NCBI GenBank assembly: GCA_900544205.1
Contig: UQUG01000001.1
Coordinates: 55,770-119,769 of the forward strand
Reading direction: 5' to 3'
Source of the DNA: an uncultured Collinsella sp.
GTDB taxonomy: Bacteria > Actinomycetota > Coriobacteriia > Coriobacteriales > Coriobacteriaceae
Length of the DNA stretch: 64,000 nt
Part shown: positions 51,971-59,167 of the stretch, piece after piece
Position numbering within the stretch: the stretch's first letter is position 1
Layout: every line of letters begins with the position of its first letter
Program-made: the position numbers and the translations under genes
Notes under the pieces: model-generated
Told to the model about the DNA's origin: nothing
Seen by the model: only the letters and a program-made list of their open reading frames with translations
The model's database searches: none

Positions 51971-54801
51971 TGGCTGCCAAACTCATCGATCTTTCCTTTA
52001 CGCTCAACGGCCGCAAGGTCAAGGTTCAGATTGCCCCCGATACCATGCTCTTTGCACTGCTGCGCAAGCAGGGCTGCGCGTCGGTTCGCTGTGCCTGCGA
52101 AACCACCAACTGCGGTCTGTGCACGGTGTGGCTCGACGGCGATCCGGTGCTGAGCTGCTCGGTTCCCGCCGCGCGCGTCGAGGGCCGCTCCGTTACCACG
52201 CTCGAGGGCCTCAAGGCCGAGTCCGAGGTACTGGCCCGTTCGATGGCTGCCGAAGGTGCCGAGCAGTGCGGTTTTTGCGCCCCCGGCCTTATCATGAACG
52301 TGCTGGCGCTCGCCCGCGCCGCCAAGGAGGACCCAAGCCTCGTCGCCACGCGCGAGGAGCTATCGCGCCAGCTCGCCGGCAACCTCTGCCGTTGCAGCGG
52401 CTACGAGAGCCAGCTGCGCGCCATCGTGCGCTTCCTCAACGAGTCCGGCGTGCAGGTGGGCTTTGAGATGCCCGAGCTGCCGGTCAACGATACGAGCTCC
52501 GACGGTGTCGCGTACAAGCAGATCACCCACAAGCAGCCCAAGAAGGACTCGAAGGCGCTGCTCGAGGGCCGTCCCGTCTACACGGGCGACCTGGTGCCCG
52601 CCGGCGCCCTGATCGTCAAGCTCAAGCGTAGCCCCTATGCCCGCGCCAAGATCCGCTCCATCGATACGTCGCGCGCCCTGAAGGTGCCCGGCGTGGTGGG
52701 CGTCTACACCTACGAGGACGTGCCCAAGCGTCGCTTTACCATTGCCGGCCAGAGTTATCCGCAGCCGAGTCCCTACGACCGCCTGATTCTCGAGAACCTG
52801 GTGCGCTACCAAAACGAGGAGGTGGCGATCGTCGCCGCCGAGACCGAGGAGGCCGCCGACAAGGCGCTCAAGCTCATCAAGGTCGACTACGAGGTGCTTG
52901 AGCCGCTGCTCGACTTTACCCAGGCACTCGATAACGACATCGTGGTCCACCCCGAGGGCGACGTGACCTTTATGTTCCCGCAGGGCGGCGATGTTTCGCG
53001 CAACCTGGTCTGCAGCGGTACCAGCGATTTTGGCGATCTTGATGAGGCCTTCGCCCAGAGTGACATCGTCTTCACCCGCACCTACACCAGCCAAGCCACG
53101 CAGACCGCGCCCATGGAGACCTTCCGCGCCTTCGCGACGACCGACGCGTTCGGGCGCATCTCGGTGACCACCTCCACACAGGTGCCCTTCCACGTGCGCC
53201 GCATGGTCGCTCAGTCGCTCGATATCCCGCAGTCGCAGGTGCAGGTCATTAAGCCGCGCATCGGCGGCGGCTTTGGCTCCAAGCAGACGGGCTGCTGCGA
53301 GATCTTCGTGGCGTTCGTCACCCAGCAGACCGGCCGCCCGAGCTACTGCTGCTATACCCGCGAGGAGACCATCACCGCGGGCAACTCGCGCCACCAGATG
53401 CAGATGACCGTTAAGCTGGGCGCCATGAACGACGGCACCATCACGGCCATCGATCTGCATACGCTGTCCAACGCCGGCGCCTATGGCGAGCATGCCACCA
53501 CGACGATCGGCCTCTCGGGTCACAAGAGCCTGCCCATCTACAACCACGTGAAGGCGAGCCGCTTTAGCTGGGACGCCGTCTACACCAACACCAACCGCGG
53601 CGGCGCGTATCGCGGCTACGGTGCCACCCAGGGCCAGTTTGCCGTGGAGAGCGCCGTCAACGAGCTCGCCGACATGCTGCACATGGATCCCGCCGACCTG
53701 CGCCTTAAGAACATCGTGCGCGAGGGCGAGATCATGCCGCAGTACTACAACGAGAAACTCAACGCCTGCGCGCTCGACCGCTGCCTGCTGCGCGCAATGG
53801 ACATGATCGGCTGGCGCGACAAGCCGCTGGCCGTTGACCTGGGCGATCGCGTGCGTGCTCTGGGCTGCGCGCTCACCATGCAGGGATCGGGCATTTCCAA
53901 CGTGGATATCGCCGGCATCGACATGCGCCTGGAAGAGGATGGATTCATTACCATCGGCACCGGCGCCACCGATAACGGCATGGGCGTCGACACGATCCTG
54001 GCGCAGATTGCCGCCGAGGAGCTGGGCGTTGAGAGCTCGCTTATCGTGGTGCGCGGCGTGGACACCGATGTGTCGCCGTTCGATGCCGGCTCGTACGCGA
54101 GCTCGGGCACGTACGTGACGGGCCTTGCCGCCAAGAACGCCGCGACCGAGCTGCGTGAGAAGATCTGCGCCAAGGCCGCCCAGATGTGGGATGTGGACGC
54201 CGCCGATGTGGTCTTTGATGGCCAGTACGTGCGTCTGTCCGACGAGCGCGCCGCGCGCGAGCAGAACCGCTACCTCACGCTGCGCGACTTCGCCAACCTG
54301 TGCGTAAAGAACATCGCGGGCGGCGACGCGCTCACCTCGCACGCCTCTGCCTGCCTGCCCGTTTCGCCTCCGCCGTTTATGGCCGGCATTGCCGAGGTCG
54401 AGGTCGATAAGGCCACTGGCAAGGTGACCGTGGTGGACTACGCGGCGGCCGTGGACTGTGGCACCGTGATCAACGAGGCACTCGCGCGCGTCCAGGCCGA
54501 GGGCGGCATTGCCCAGGGTATCGGCCACGCGCTCTACGAGATTGTCGAGCACGATGATCGCGGCCGCCTGCGCACCGGTAACTTTATGAGCTACAAGCTG
54601 CCCACGCGCCTGGATATCGGCAGCATTCGCGTGGCCTTTGAGCCGAGCTACGAGCCGACGGGTCCGTTTGGTGCCAAGTCGATCGGCGAGGTCGTCATCA
54701 ACACGCCACTCGCCGCAGTAGCCTCGGCCGTGGCGCACGCCACCGGCCACCAGGTGCGCTCGCTGCCGATCACGCCCGAGAAGGCCCTGCTGGGGGAGTA
54801 G
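51970..54801 (+). CDS. Fused 2Fe-2S and molybdenum subunit of a xanthine dehydrogenase-type hydroxylase
   Basis: This 943-aa protein carries both small and large parts. Residues 1-155 form the 2Fe-2S domain: CACETTNCGLC for the plant-type cluster and CGFCAPG with NLCRCSGY for the second. From about 195 on lies the aldehyde oxidase/xanthine dehydrogenase molybdenum domain, with IGGGFGSKQTG near 435, RGGAYRGYGATQGQFAVESA near 545 and FGAKSIGEV near the end. The fusion is the layout of the group annotated as selenium-dependent molybdenum hydroxylases. There labile selenium is a cofactor, not Sec. No in-frame TGA is present. The likely substrate is a purine, unproven. Confidence 0.85.
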   Translation: MAAKLIDLSFTLNGRKVKVQIAPDTMLFALLRKQGCASVRCACETTNCGLCTVWLDGDPVLSCSVPAARVEGRSVTTLEGLKAESEVLARSMAAEGAEQCGFCAPGLIMNVLALARAAKEDPSLVATREELSRQLAGNLCRCSGYESQLRAIVRFLNESGVQVGFEMPELPVNDTSSDGVAYKQITHKQPKKDSKALLEGRPVYTGDLVPAGALIVKLKRSPYARAKIRSIDTSRALKVPGVVGVYTYEDVPKRRFTIAGQSYPQPSPYDRLILENLVRYQNEEVAIVAAETEEAADKALKLIKVDYEVLEPLLDFTQALDNDIVVHPEGDVTFMFPQGGDVSRNLVCSGTSDFGDLDEAFAQSDIVFTRTYTSQATQTAPMETFRAFATTDAFGRISVTTSTQVPFHVRRMVAQSLDIPQSQVQVIKPRIGGGFGSKQTGCCEIFVAFVTQQTGRPSYCCYTREETITAGNSRHQMQMTVKLGAMNDGTITAIDLHTLSNAGAYGEHATTTIGLSGHKSLPIYNHVKASRFSWDAVYTNTNRGGAYRGYGATQGQFAVESAVNELADMLHMDPADLRLKNIVREGEIMPQYYNEKLNACALDRCLLRAMDMIGWRDKPLAVDLGDRVRALGCALTMQGSGISNVDIAGIDMRLEEDGFITIGTGATDNGMGVDTILAQIAAEELGVESSLIVVRGVDTDVSPFDAGSYASSGTYVTGLAAKNAATELREKICAKAAQMWDVDAADVVFDGQYVRLSDERAAREQNRYLTLRDFANLCVKNIAGGDALTSHASACLPVSPPPFMAGIAEVEVDKATGKVTVVDYAAAVDCGTVINEALARVQAEGGIAQGIGHALYEIVEHDDRGRLRTGNFMSYKLPTRLDIGSIRVAFEPSYEPTGPFGAKSIGEVVINTPLAAVASAVAHATGHQVRSLPITPEKALLGE

Positions 54802-54832
54802 ACGAGGCGCCGCCGCCCTTTGGCAAGCCCGG

Positions 54833-55018
54833 GGAAACCGCATCCCGCTTTTCGTCCGAATTACGGGCTGCAGTTTCCGTTTGAGGCCCTTGGCGGAAAG
54901 TGCATCCCGGAATAGGGGCTCAAAACGGGTTGCAGTTTCCGGTTGATGGCTATAGCGGAAATTACATCCCATTCCGAGGTCCCAAACCGGGACACGCTTT
55001 CCGGCGCATGGCCAGCAT
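54833..55018. repeat. Three tandem 62-base hairpin units
   Basis: Units start at 54833, 54895 and 54957, exactly 62 bases apart. Each begins GGAAA, then CATCCC about three bases later, and ends with a CGGG-like block and TGCAGTTTCC or a variant. Within each unit the two ends can pair (GGAAACxGCATCCCG with CGGGxTGCAGTTTCC). The units differ in their loops, and the third is most diverged. This fills most of the 412-base gap between the hydroxylase gene and tRNA-Leu. Confidence 0.8.
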
Positions 55019-55041
55019 CGCCAGGCTGCCGAGTCCCGCCG

Positions 55042-55110
55042 AAGTTGCGGTGGAATAGAGACTGTTTTGGAGGACTGGAGCCCCAAACAGGAACTATTTC
55101 ACCGCAACTT
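55042..55110. repeat. Family A palindromic repeat, copy 5 (degenerate)
   Basis: Arms 55042-55067 and 55085-55110 match the family (AAGTTGCGGTGGAATA; ATTTCACCGCAACTT), but the inner parts have four or five mismatches (GAGACTG opposite CAGGAAC). It is the most decayed copy. Confidence 0.85.
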
Positions 55111-55213
55111 ATGAGATGGGATGCCTTGCGCTCGTGGTGAGGTCGTGAGTCTGTAAAAGGTGTGCGTGCGCTTGCCGCTCGTATCTGCTATCATTCCTAG
55201 TCTGTGCGCTCAT

Positions 55214-55297
55214 GCGGGCGTGGCGGAATTGGTAGACGCGCCAGATTTAGGTTCTGGTGGGATTCCCGTGAAGGTTCGAGTCCTTTCGCCCGCACCA
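55214..55297 (+). tRNA. tRNA-Leu (anticodon TAG)
   Basis: An 84-nt class II tRNA has acceptor GCGGGCG / CGCCCGC, anticodon stem CCAGA/TCTGG with loop TTTAGGT (anticodon TAG), a variable arm GGTGGGATTCCCGT as in leucine tRNAs, T arm GGTTCGAGTCC and an encoded ACCA end. Confidence 0.97.
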
Positions 55298-55384
55298 ACG
55301 CACCCGCGTCGGCTTATGCCCTCGCGACGCTTGTTGCATAAAGGTACCAGCACCTCAGATAAGCTGGGCAGTATGAGGAGGAAC

Positions 55385-56686
55385 GTGTTGAACATCACCG
55401 CTTCTGACGTCAAGGACGCCAAGCTCACCGCTACGGTCACCATCCCGGCCGCCGACGTCGACGCCGCGATCAAGAAGGCCTACAAGGACACCGCCAAGAA
55501 GTACCGCTTCCCGGGTTTCCGCGCCGGTAAGGCCCCCCGTCCGGTCATCGACTCTGCTCTTGGCGCCGAGGCTACCCTCGCCCAGGCCACCAATGACCTG
55601 ATCGCCGCCAACGAGCCCGCCGTCCTCAACGAGCTGGACATCGTCCCCACCAAGAACGGTGACTACAAGGACCTCGACCTCGCCAAGGATCACGAGGACT
55701 ACACCTACACCGTCGAGTTCTCCCTGCGTCCTGCCGCTGAGCTCTCCTCCTTCGACGCTGTCGAGATCGAGATGCCCCCTGCGGAGGTCACCGAGTCCGA
55801 GATTAACAACCAGGTCGAGATGCTCCTCAACTACCGTGCCACCTTCGAGGACGTCGAGGGTCGCGCCGTCGAGGCCGAGGACTACGTCACCGTCGACCTC
55901 AAGGCCGTCGAGAATGCCGACAACTTTGCCGCCGAGGGCCGCATGCTCATCGCCGGTAGCGACAGCAACCCCAAGGAGTTCAACGAGGCCCTGATCGGCG
56001 CCAACGTTGACGACGTCAAGACCGTCACCTGGACCGACGAGGTCGAGGAGGGCGAGGAGGCCGAGACCCACACCGTCGAGGTCACCGTCAAGGGCATCAA
56101 GGTCCGCAACACCCCCGAGCTCACCGACGAGCTCGTCAAGTCCGACTTTGGCTTCGACAGCATCGACGCCATGCGCGACGCCATCAAGATCGAGATCGAG
56201 CAGGACAAGGCTTCCCGCCTCCCGGCCGAGAAGGAGAACCGTTGCGTTTCCGCTCTCGCCGAGCGCCTGCAGCTCGAGGAGATGGACGCCGACTACGAGC
56301 AGTCCGTCTTTGAGGAGCTTGGCCAGAACTTCCTGTCCAACCTCGCTGCCCGCGGCATGACGCTGGATACCTGGCTGCCCGCTTCCGGCCTGACCATGGA
56401 GCAGTTCATCGGCGACCTGCACAAGCAGGCCAACGACGTTGCCCGTGAGTCCCTGGCTCTTGACGCCCTCGCCCGTGAGCTCAAGATCGAGGTCACCGAG
56501 GACGACATCAACGCCGAGTTCGAGAAGGCCGGCGTCAAGGACGTCGAGGCTTCCAAGGCTGAGTTCATCGCCGATGGCCGTATGCCTGCCGTCCGCGAGT
56601 CCATCCGTCGCTCCAAGGCCGTCGACCACCTGGTCGAGAACGCCAAGGTGACCGAGGTCGACGAGACCGCCAAGGACGCCGAGTAA
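55385..56686 (+). CDS. tig: Trigger factor
   Basis: This is a ribosome-bound chaperone and peptidyl-prolyl isomerase that meets nascent chains. The 433-aa length is standard. The ribosome-binding signature is YRFPGFRAGKAPRPVID (about residues 40-56). A FKBP-like domain follows, then a long helical C-terminus rich in charged residues. The start is uncertain. GAGGAGG (55375-55381) is followed by GTG at 55385 and TTG at 55388; an ATG at 55373 overlaps that site. clpP and clpX follow, as in many bacteria. Confidence 0.93.
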   Translation: MLNITASDVKDAKLTATVTIPAADVDAAIKKAYKDTAKKYRFPGFRAGKAPRPVIDSALGAEATLAQATNDLIAANEPAVLNELDIVPTKNGDYKDLDLAKDHEDYTYTVEFSLRPAAELSSFDAVEIEMPPAEVTESEINNQVEMLLNYRATFEDVEGRAVEAEDYVTVDLKAVENADNFAAEGRMLIAGSDSNPKEFNEALIGANVDDVKTVTWTDEVEEGEEAETHTVEVTVKGIKVRNTPELTDELVKSDFGFDSIDAMRDAIKIEIEQDKASRLPAEKENRCVSALAERLQLEEMDADYEQSVFEELGQNFLSNLAARGMTLDTWLPASGLTMEQFIGDLHKQANDVARESLALDALARELKIEVTEDDINAEFEKAGVKDVEASKAEFIADGRMPAVRESIRRSKAVDHLVENAKVTEVDETAKDAE

Positions 56687-56762
56687 TTCTCGCCACCTTG
56701 CCCGCGAGCGCATGCGTGCGCCCGTGATGGGGTAAAGTTATACACCGGTTATCCGGTAGCTT

Positions 56763-56808
56763 CGTACGGTGCCAGCCAATGCATAGCATGCGGGCACCGT
56801 ACGTTTAT
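56763..56808 (+). terminator. Terminator-like hairpin between tig and clpP
   Basis: A perfect 11-bp stem CGTACGGTGCC / GGCACCGTACG with a 19-base loop is followed by TTTAT. It lies 47 bases before the clpP start, so it may attenuate clpP or separate it from tig. Confidence 0.6.
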
Positions 56809-56849
56809 CTAGAACCAATTTGGTCCGCAAGAGAGAAATGGAGATGCGT

Positions 56850-57470
56850 ATGATCGCTAAGTTCGATTCCGCCCTCGTGCCATACGTTATCGAGCAGACG
56901 CCGCGCGGCGAGCGCAGCTACGATATCTATTCGCGCCTGCTCAACGACCGCATCATTTTCTTGGGCGAGGAGATCAACTCCGTCAGCGCCAACCTGGTCG
57001 TTGCCCAGCTGCTGCATCTTGAGAGCCAGGATGCCGAGAAGGATATCTCGCTCTACATCAATTCGCCCGGTGGTGAGGTCTACTCCGGCCTGGCGATTCT
57101 TGACACCATGAACTTCATTAAGCCGCAGGTCTCCACCATCTGTGTCGGTATGGCCGCGTCTATGGCCGCCGTGCTGCTTTCGGCCGGCGCCAAGGGCAAG
57201 CGCTTCTGCCTGCCGCACTCCAAGGTCATGATTCACCAGCCCAGCGGCGGTGCCCAGGGCCAGCAGACCGAGATCGAGATCGTGGCCGAGGAGATCAAGA
57301 AGACCCGCCGCGAGCTCAACCAGATCCTGTCCGACGCCTCGGGCCAGCCCATCGAGAAGGTCCAGGCCGATACCGAGCGCGATAACTACCTGACCGCTGC
57401 CGAGGCCCTCGACTACGGTCTGATCGACCGTATCGTCACCTCGCGCGACCTCGCCGCGAAGGACGCCTAG
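56850..57470 (+). CDS. clpP: ATP-dependent Clp protease proteolytic subunit
   Basis: This is the serine protease barrel of the Clp system, 206 aa. The catalytic triad reads Ser104 (GMAASMAA), His129 (KVMIHQP) and Asp178 (ERDNYLTA). LYINSPGGEVYSGLAI is the oxyanion region. Start codons at 56838, 56844 and 56850 are possible; 56850 has GGAG at the best distance and starts MIAKFDSALVPYVIEQT. clpX follows one base after the stop. Confidence 0.95.
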   Translation: MIAKFDSALVPYVIEQTPRGERSYDIYSRLLNDRIIFLGEEINSVSANLVVAQLLHLESQDAEKDISLYINSPGGEVYSGLAILDTMNFIKPQVSTICVGMAASMAAVLLSAGAKGKRFCLPHSKVMIHQPSGGAQGQQTEIEIVAEEIKKTRRELNQILSDASGQPIEKVQADTERDNYLTAAEALDYGLIDRIVTSRDLAAKDA

Positions 57471-57471
57471 G

Positions 57472-58881
57472 ATGGCCGGTAACATGCAGGACAACTTCGA
57501 CGAGAACGGCAACCCCATCCGCTGCTCCTTCTGCGGAAAAGAGCAGGGGCAGGTTCGCCGCCTTGTTAAGGGTCCGACCAACATCTTTATCTGCGACGAG
57601 TGCGTCGCCGCCTGTTCCGAGATTTTGGAGGAGTCGCTGGCTTCGGACTTTATGGACGCCGCCCGCAACGGCAAGCTGCCGGGCTTCCTCAACGATCACG
57701 GCCAGGCTGCGTCCCAGCCTGCCATGGATCCCGAGGCCGAGGGCTTTGAGCTCGAGGACGACGCGCGCCAGGTCATCACGCACGTGCCGACGCCGCACGA
57801 GATCTATGACGAGCTTTCGGCCTATGTTATGGGTCAGGAGGATGCCAAGCGCGCCATGTCGGTGGCCGTGTACAACCACTATCGCCGCGTGATCGAGGGC
57901 GGCGCCGCGGTGTCTGCCTTTGACGACGGCATGGGCTCGCAGTTCGACGACGATATGGACGAGGTAGAGCTCGCCAAGTCCAACATCCTGCTGCTCGGTC
58001 CCACCGGTACCGGTAAGACCCTGCTCGCCCAGACGCTCGCGCGCATCCTCGAGGTGCCGTTTGCCATCGCCGACGCTACCGCGCTCACCGAGGCCGGCTA
58101 TGTGGGCGAGGACGTGGAGAATATCCTGCTCAAGCTCATCAACGCTGCCGATGGCGACATTGAGCGCGCGCAGGTTGGCATTATCTACGTGGACGAGATC
58201 GATAAGATTGCCCGCAAGGCCGAGAACCTCTCCATCACCCGCGACGTTTCGGGCGAGGGCGTTCAGCAGGCGCTGCTTAAGATTCTTGAGGGCACGGTGG
58301 CAAGCGTTCCGCCCACCGGCGGCCGCAAGCATCCCCAGCAGGAGCTGCTGCAGATCGACACGACTAACATCCTGTTTATCTGCGGCGGTGCCTTTGTGGG
58401 TTTGGACAAGATCATTGCCGATCGCGTGGGCAACAAGGGCGTGGGCTTTAACTCCGAGATTGCCGGCCCCACCTCGGTCGACGAGAACGACCTGCTGCGT
58501 CAGGTGCTCCCGCAGGACCTCAACGCCTTTGGCATGATCCCCGAGTTCGTGGGTCGTACGCCCGTCGTCACCCAGACGCAGGCGCTCGACGAGGACGACT
58601 TGGTGTCGATCCTGACCGAGCCCAAGAACGCCGTGGTGCGTCAGTACCGCAAGATGTTCCAGCTCGAGGACGTCGAGCTTGAGTTTGAGGACGCAGCCCT
58701 GCACGAGATCGCCCGCATGGCGCTCGCCCGCAAGACCGGCGCCCGAGGCCTGCGCGCCATCTGCGAAGACGTGCTGCAGCAGACGATGTTCGACCTCCCC
58801 AGCGAGGAAGGCGTAGCCAAGGTCGTCGTAACCGAAGCCTCCGTAAAGGGCGAAGAGCAGCCCCAGCGCATCTACGGGTAA
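57472..58881 (+). CDS. clpX: ATP-dependent Clp protease ATPase subunit
   Basis: This is the AAA+ unfoldase that feeds ClpP, 469 aa. The N-terminal zinc domain has CSFCGKE and CDECVAAC. Walker A is GPTGTGKT (about residue 176) and Walker B IIYVDEIDKIA (about 236). The pore loop is GYVGEDVE. An acidic insert of about 45 residues after the zinc domain is somewhat longer than in E. coli. It starts one base after clpP, so translation is coupled. Confidence 0.95.
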   Translation: MAGNMQDNFDENGNPIRCSFCGKEQGQVRRLVKGPTNIFICDECVAACSEILEESLASDFMDAARNGKLPGFLNDHGQAASQPAMDPEAEGFELEDDARQVITHVPTPHEIYDELSAYVMGQEDAKRAMSVAVYNHYRRVIEGGAAVSAFDDGMGSQFDDDMDEVELAKSNILLLGPTGTGKTLLAQTLARILEVPFAIADATALTEAGYVGEDVENILLKLINAADGDIERAQVGIIYVDEIDKIARKAENLSITRDVSGEGVQQALLKILEGTVASVPPTGGRKHPQQELLQIDTTNILFICGGAFVGLDKIIADRVGNKGVGFNSEIAGPTSVDENDLLRQVLPQDLNAFGMIPEFVGRTPVVTQTQALDEDDLVSILTEPKNAVVRQYRKMFQLEDVELEFEDAALHEIARMALARKTGARGLRAICEDVLQQTMFDLPSEEGVAKVVVTEASVKGEEQPQRIYG

Positions 58882-58902
58882 ACCAGCCTAAAACGTGTTT
58901 GC

Positions 58903-58942
58903 AAATAGCCTCCGATCATTCGCGGTCGGAGGCTATTTTATA
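58903..58942 (+). terminator. Terminator of clpX
   Basis: A perfect 13-bp stem AAATAGCCTCCGA / TCGGAGGCTATTT with a 10-base loop leads into TTTATATA. Confidence 0.88.
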
Positions 58943-59032
58943 TATACGCAATAACCCCAACTACCTGTGTTATTCTGTGTGGTTGTTTAAGCCTCAGCGA
59001 AGTCATATCAGACTGAAGTAATCGATACCTAA

Positions 59033-59147
59033 GGGGAGGAATGTAGGCCCGATTTTCGTAGATTCCGCACGAGCCGAAGACCACTTAATGTGGTCTTCGC
59101 GCGAGCCAGGACTTGACCGAGCGAAAATCGGGCCTACATTCCTCCCC
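59033..59147. repeat. Family B nested palindrome, copy 1 (in front of valS)
   Basis: Perfect 26-bp outer arms (59033-59058 and 59122-59147) start GGGGAGGAATGTAGGCCCGA. Inside is a second hairpin, CGAAGACCAC / GTGGTCTTCG around TTAAT (59075-59099), within a core shared with copy 2. It ends 20 bases before the valS start codon, so it is part of the valS leader if transcription starts upstream. Confidence 0.93.
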
Positions 59148-59167
59148 GATGGGCAAGGGAGAGATAT

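Noticed and set aside
54833..55018. CRISPR array
   Set aside because: Units are 62 bases with conserved ends pairing inside each unit, only three in number, no unique spacers and no cas genes nearby.
58943..59167. T-box riboswitch in the valS leader
   Set aside because: No T-box consensus or specifier loop is visible; the structure there is the family B nested palindrome, whose second copy lies after the gene.
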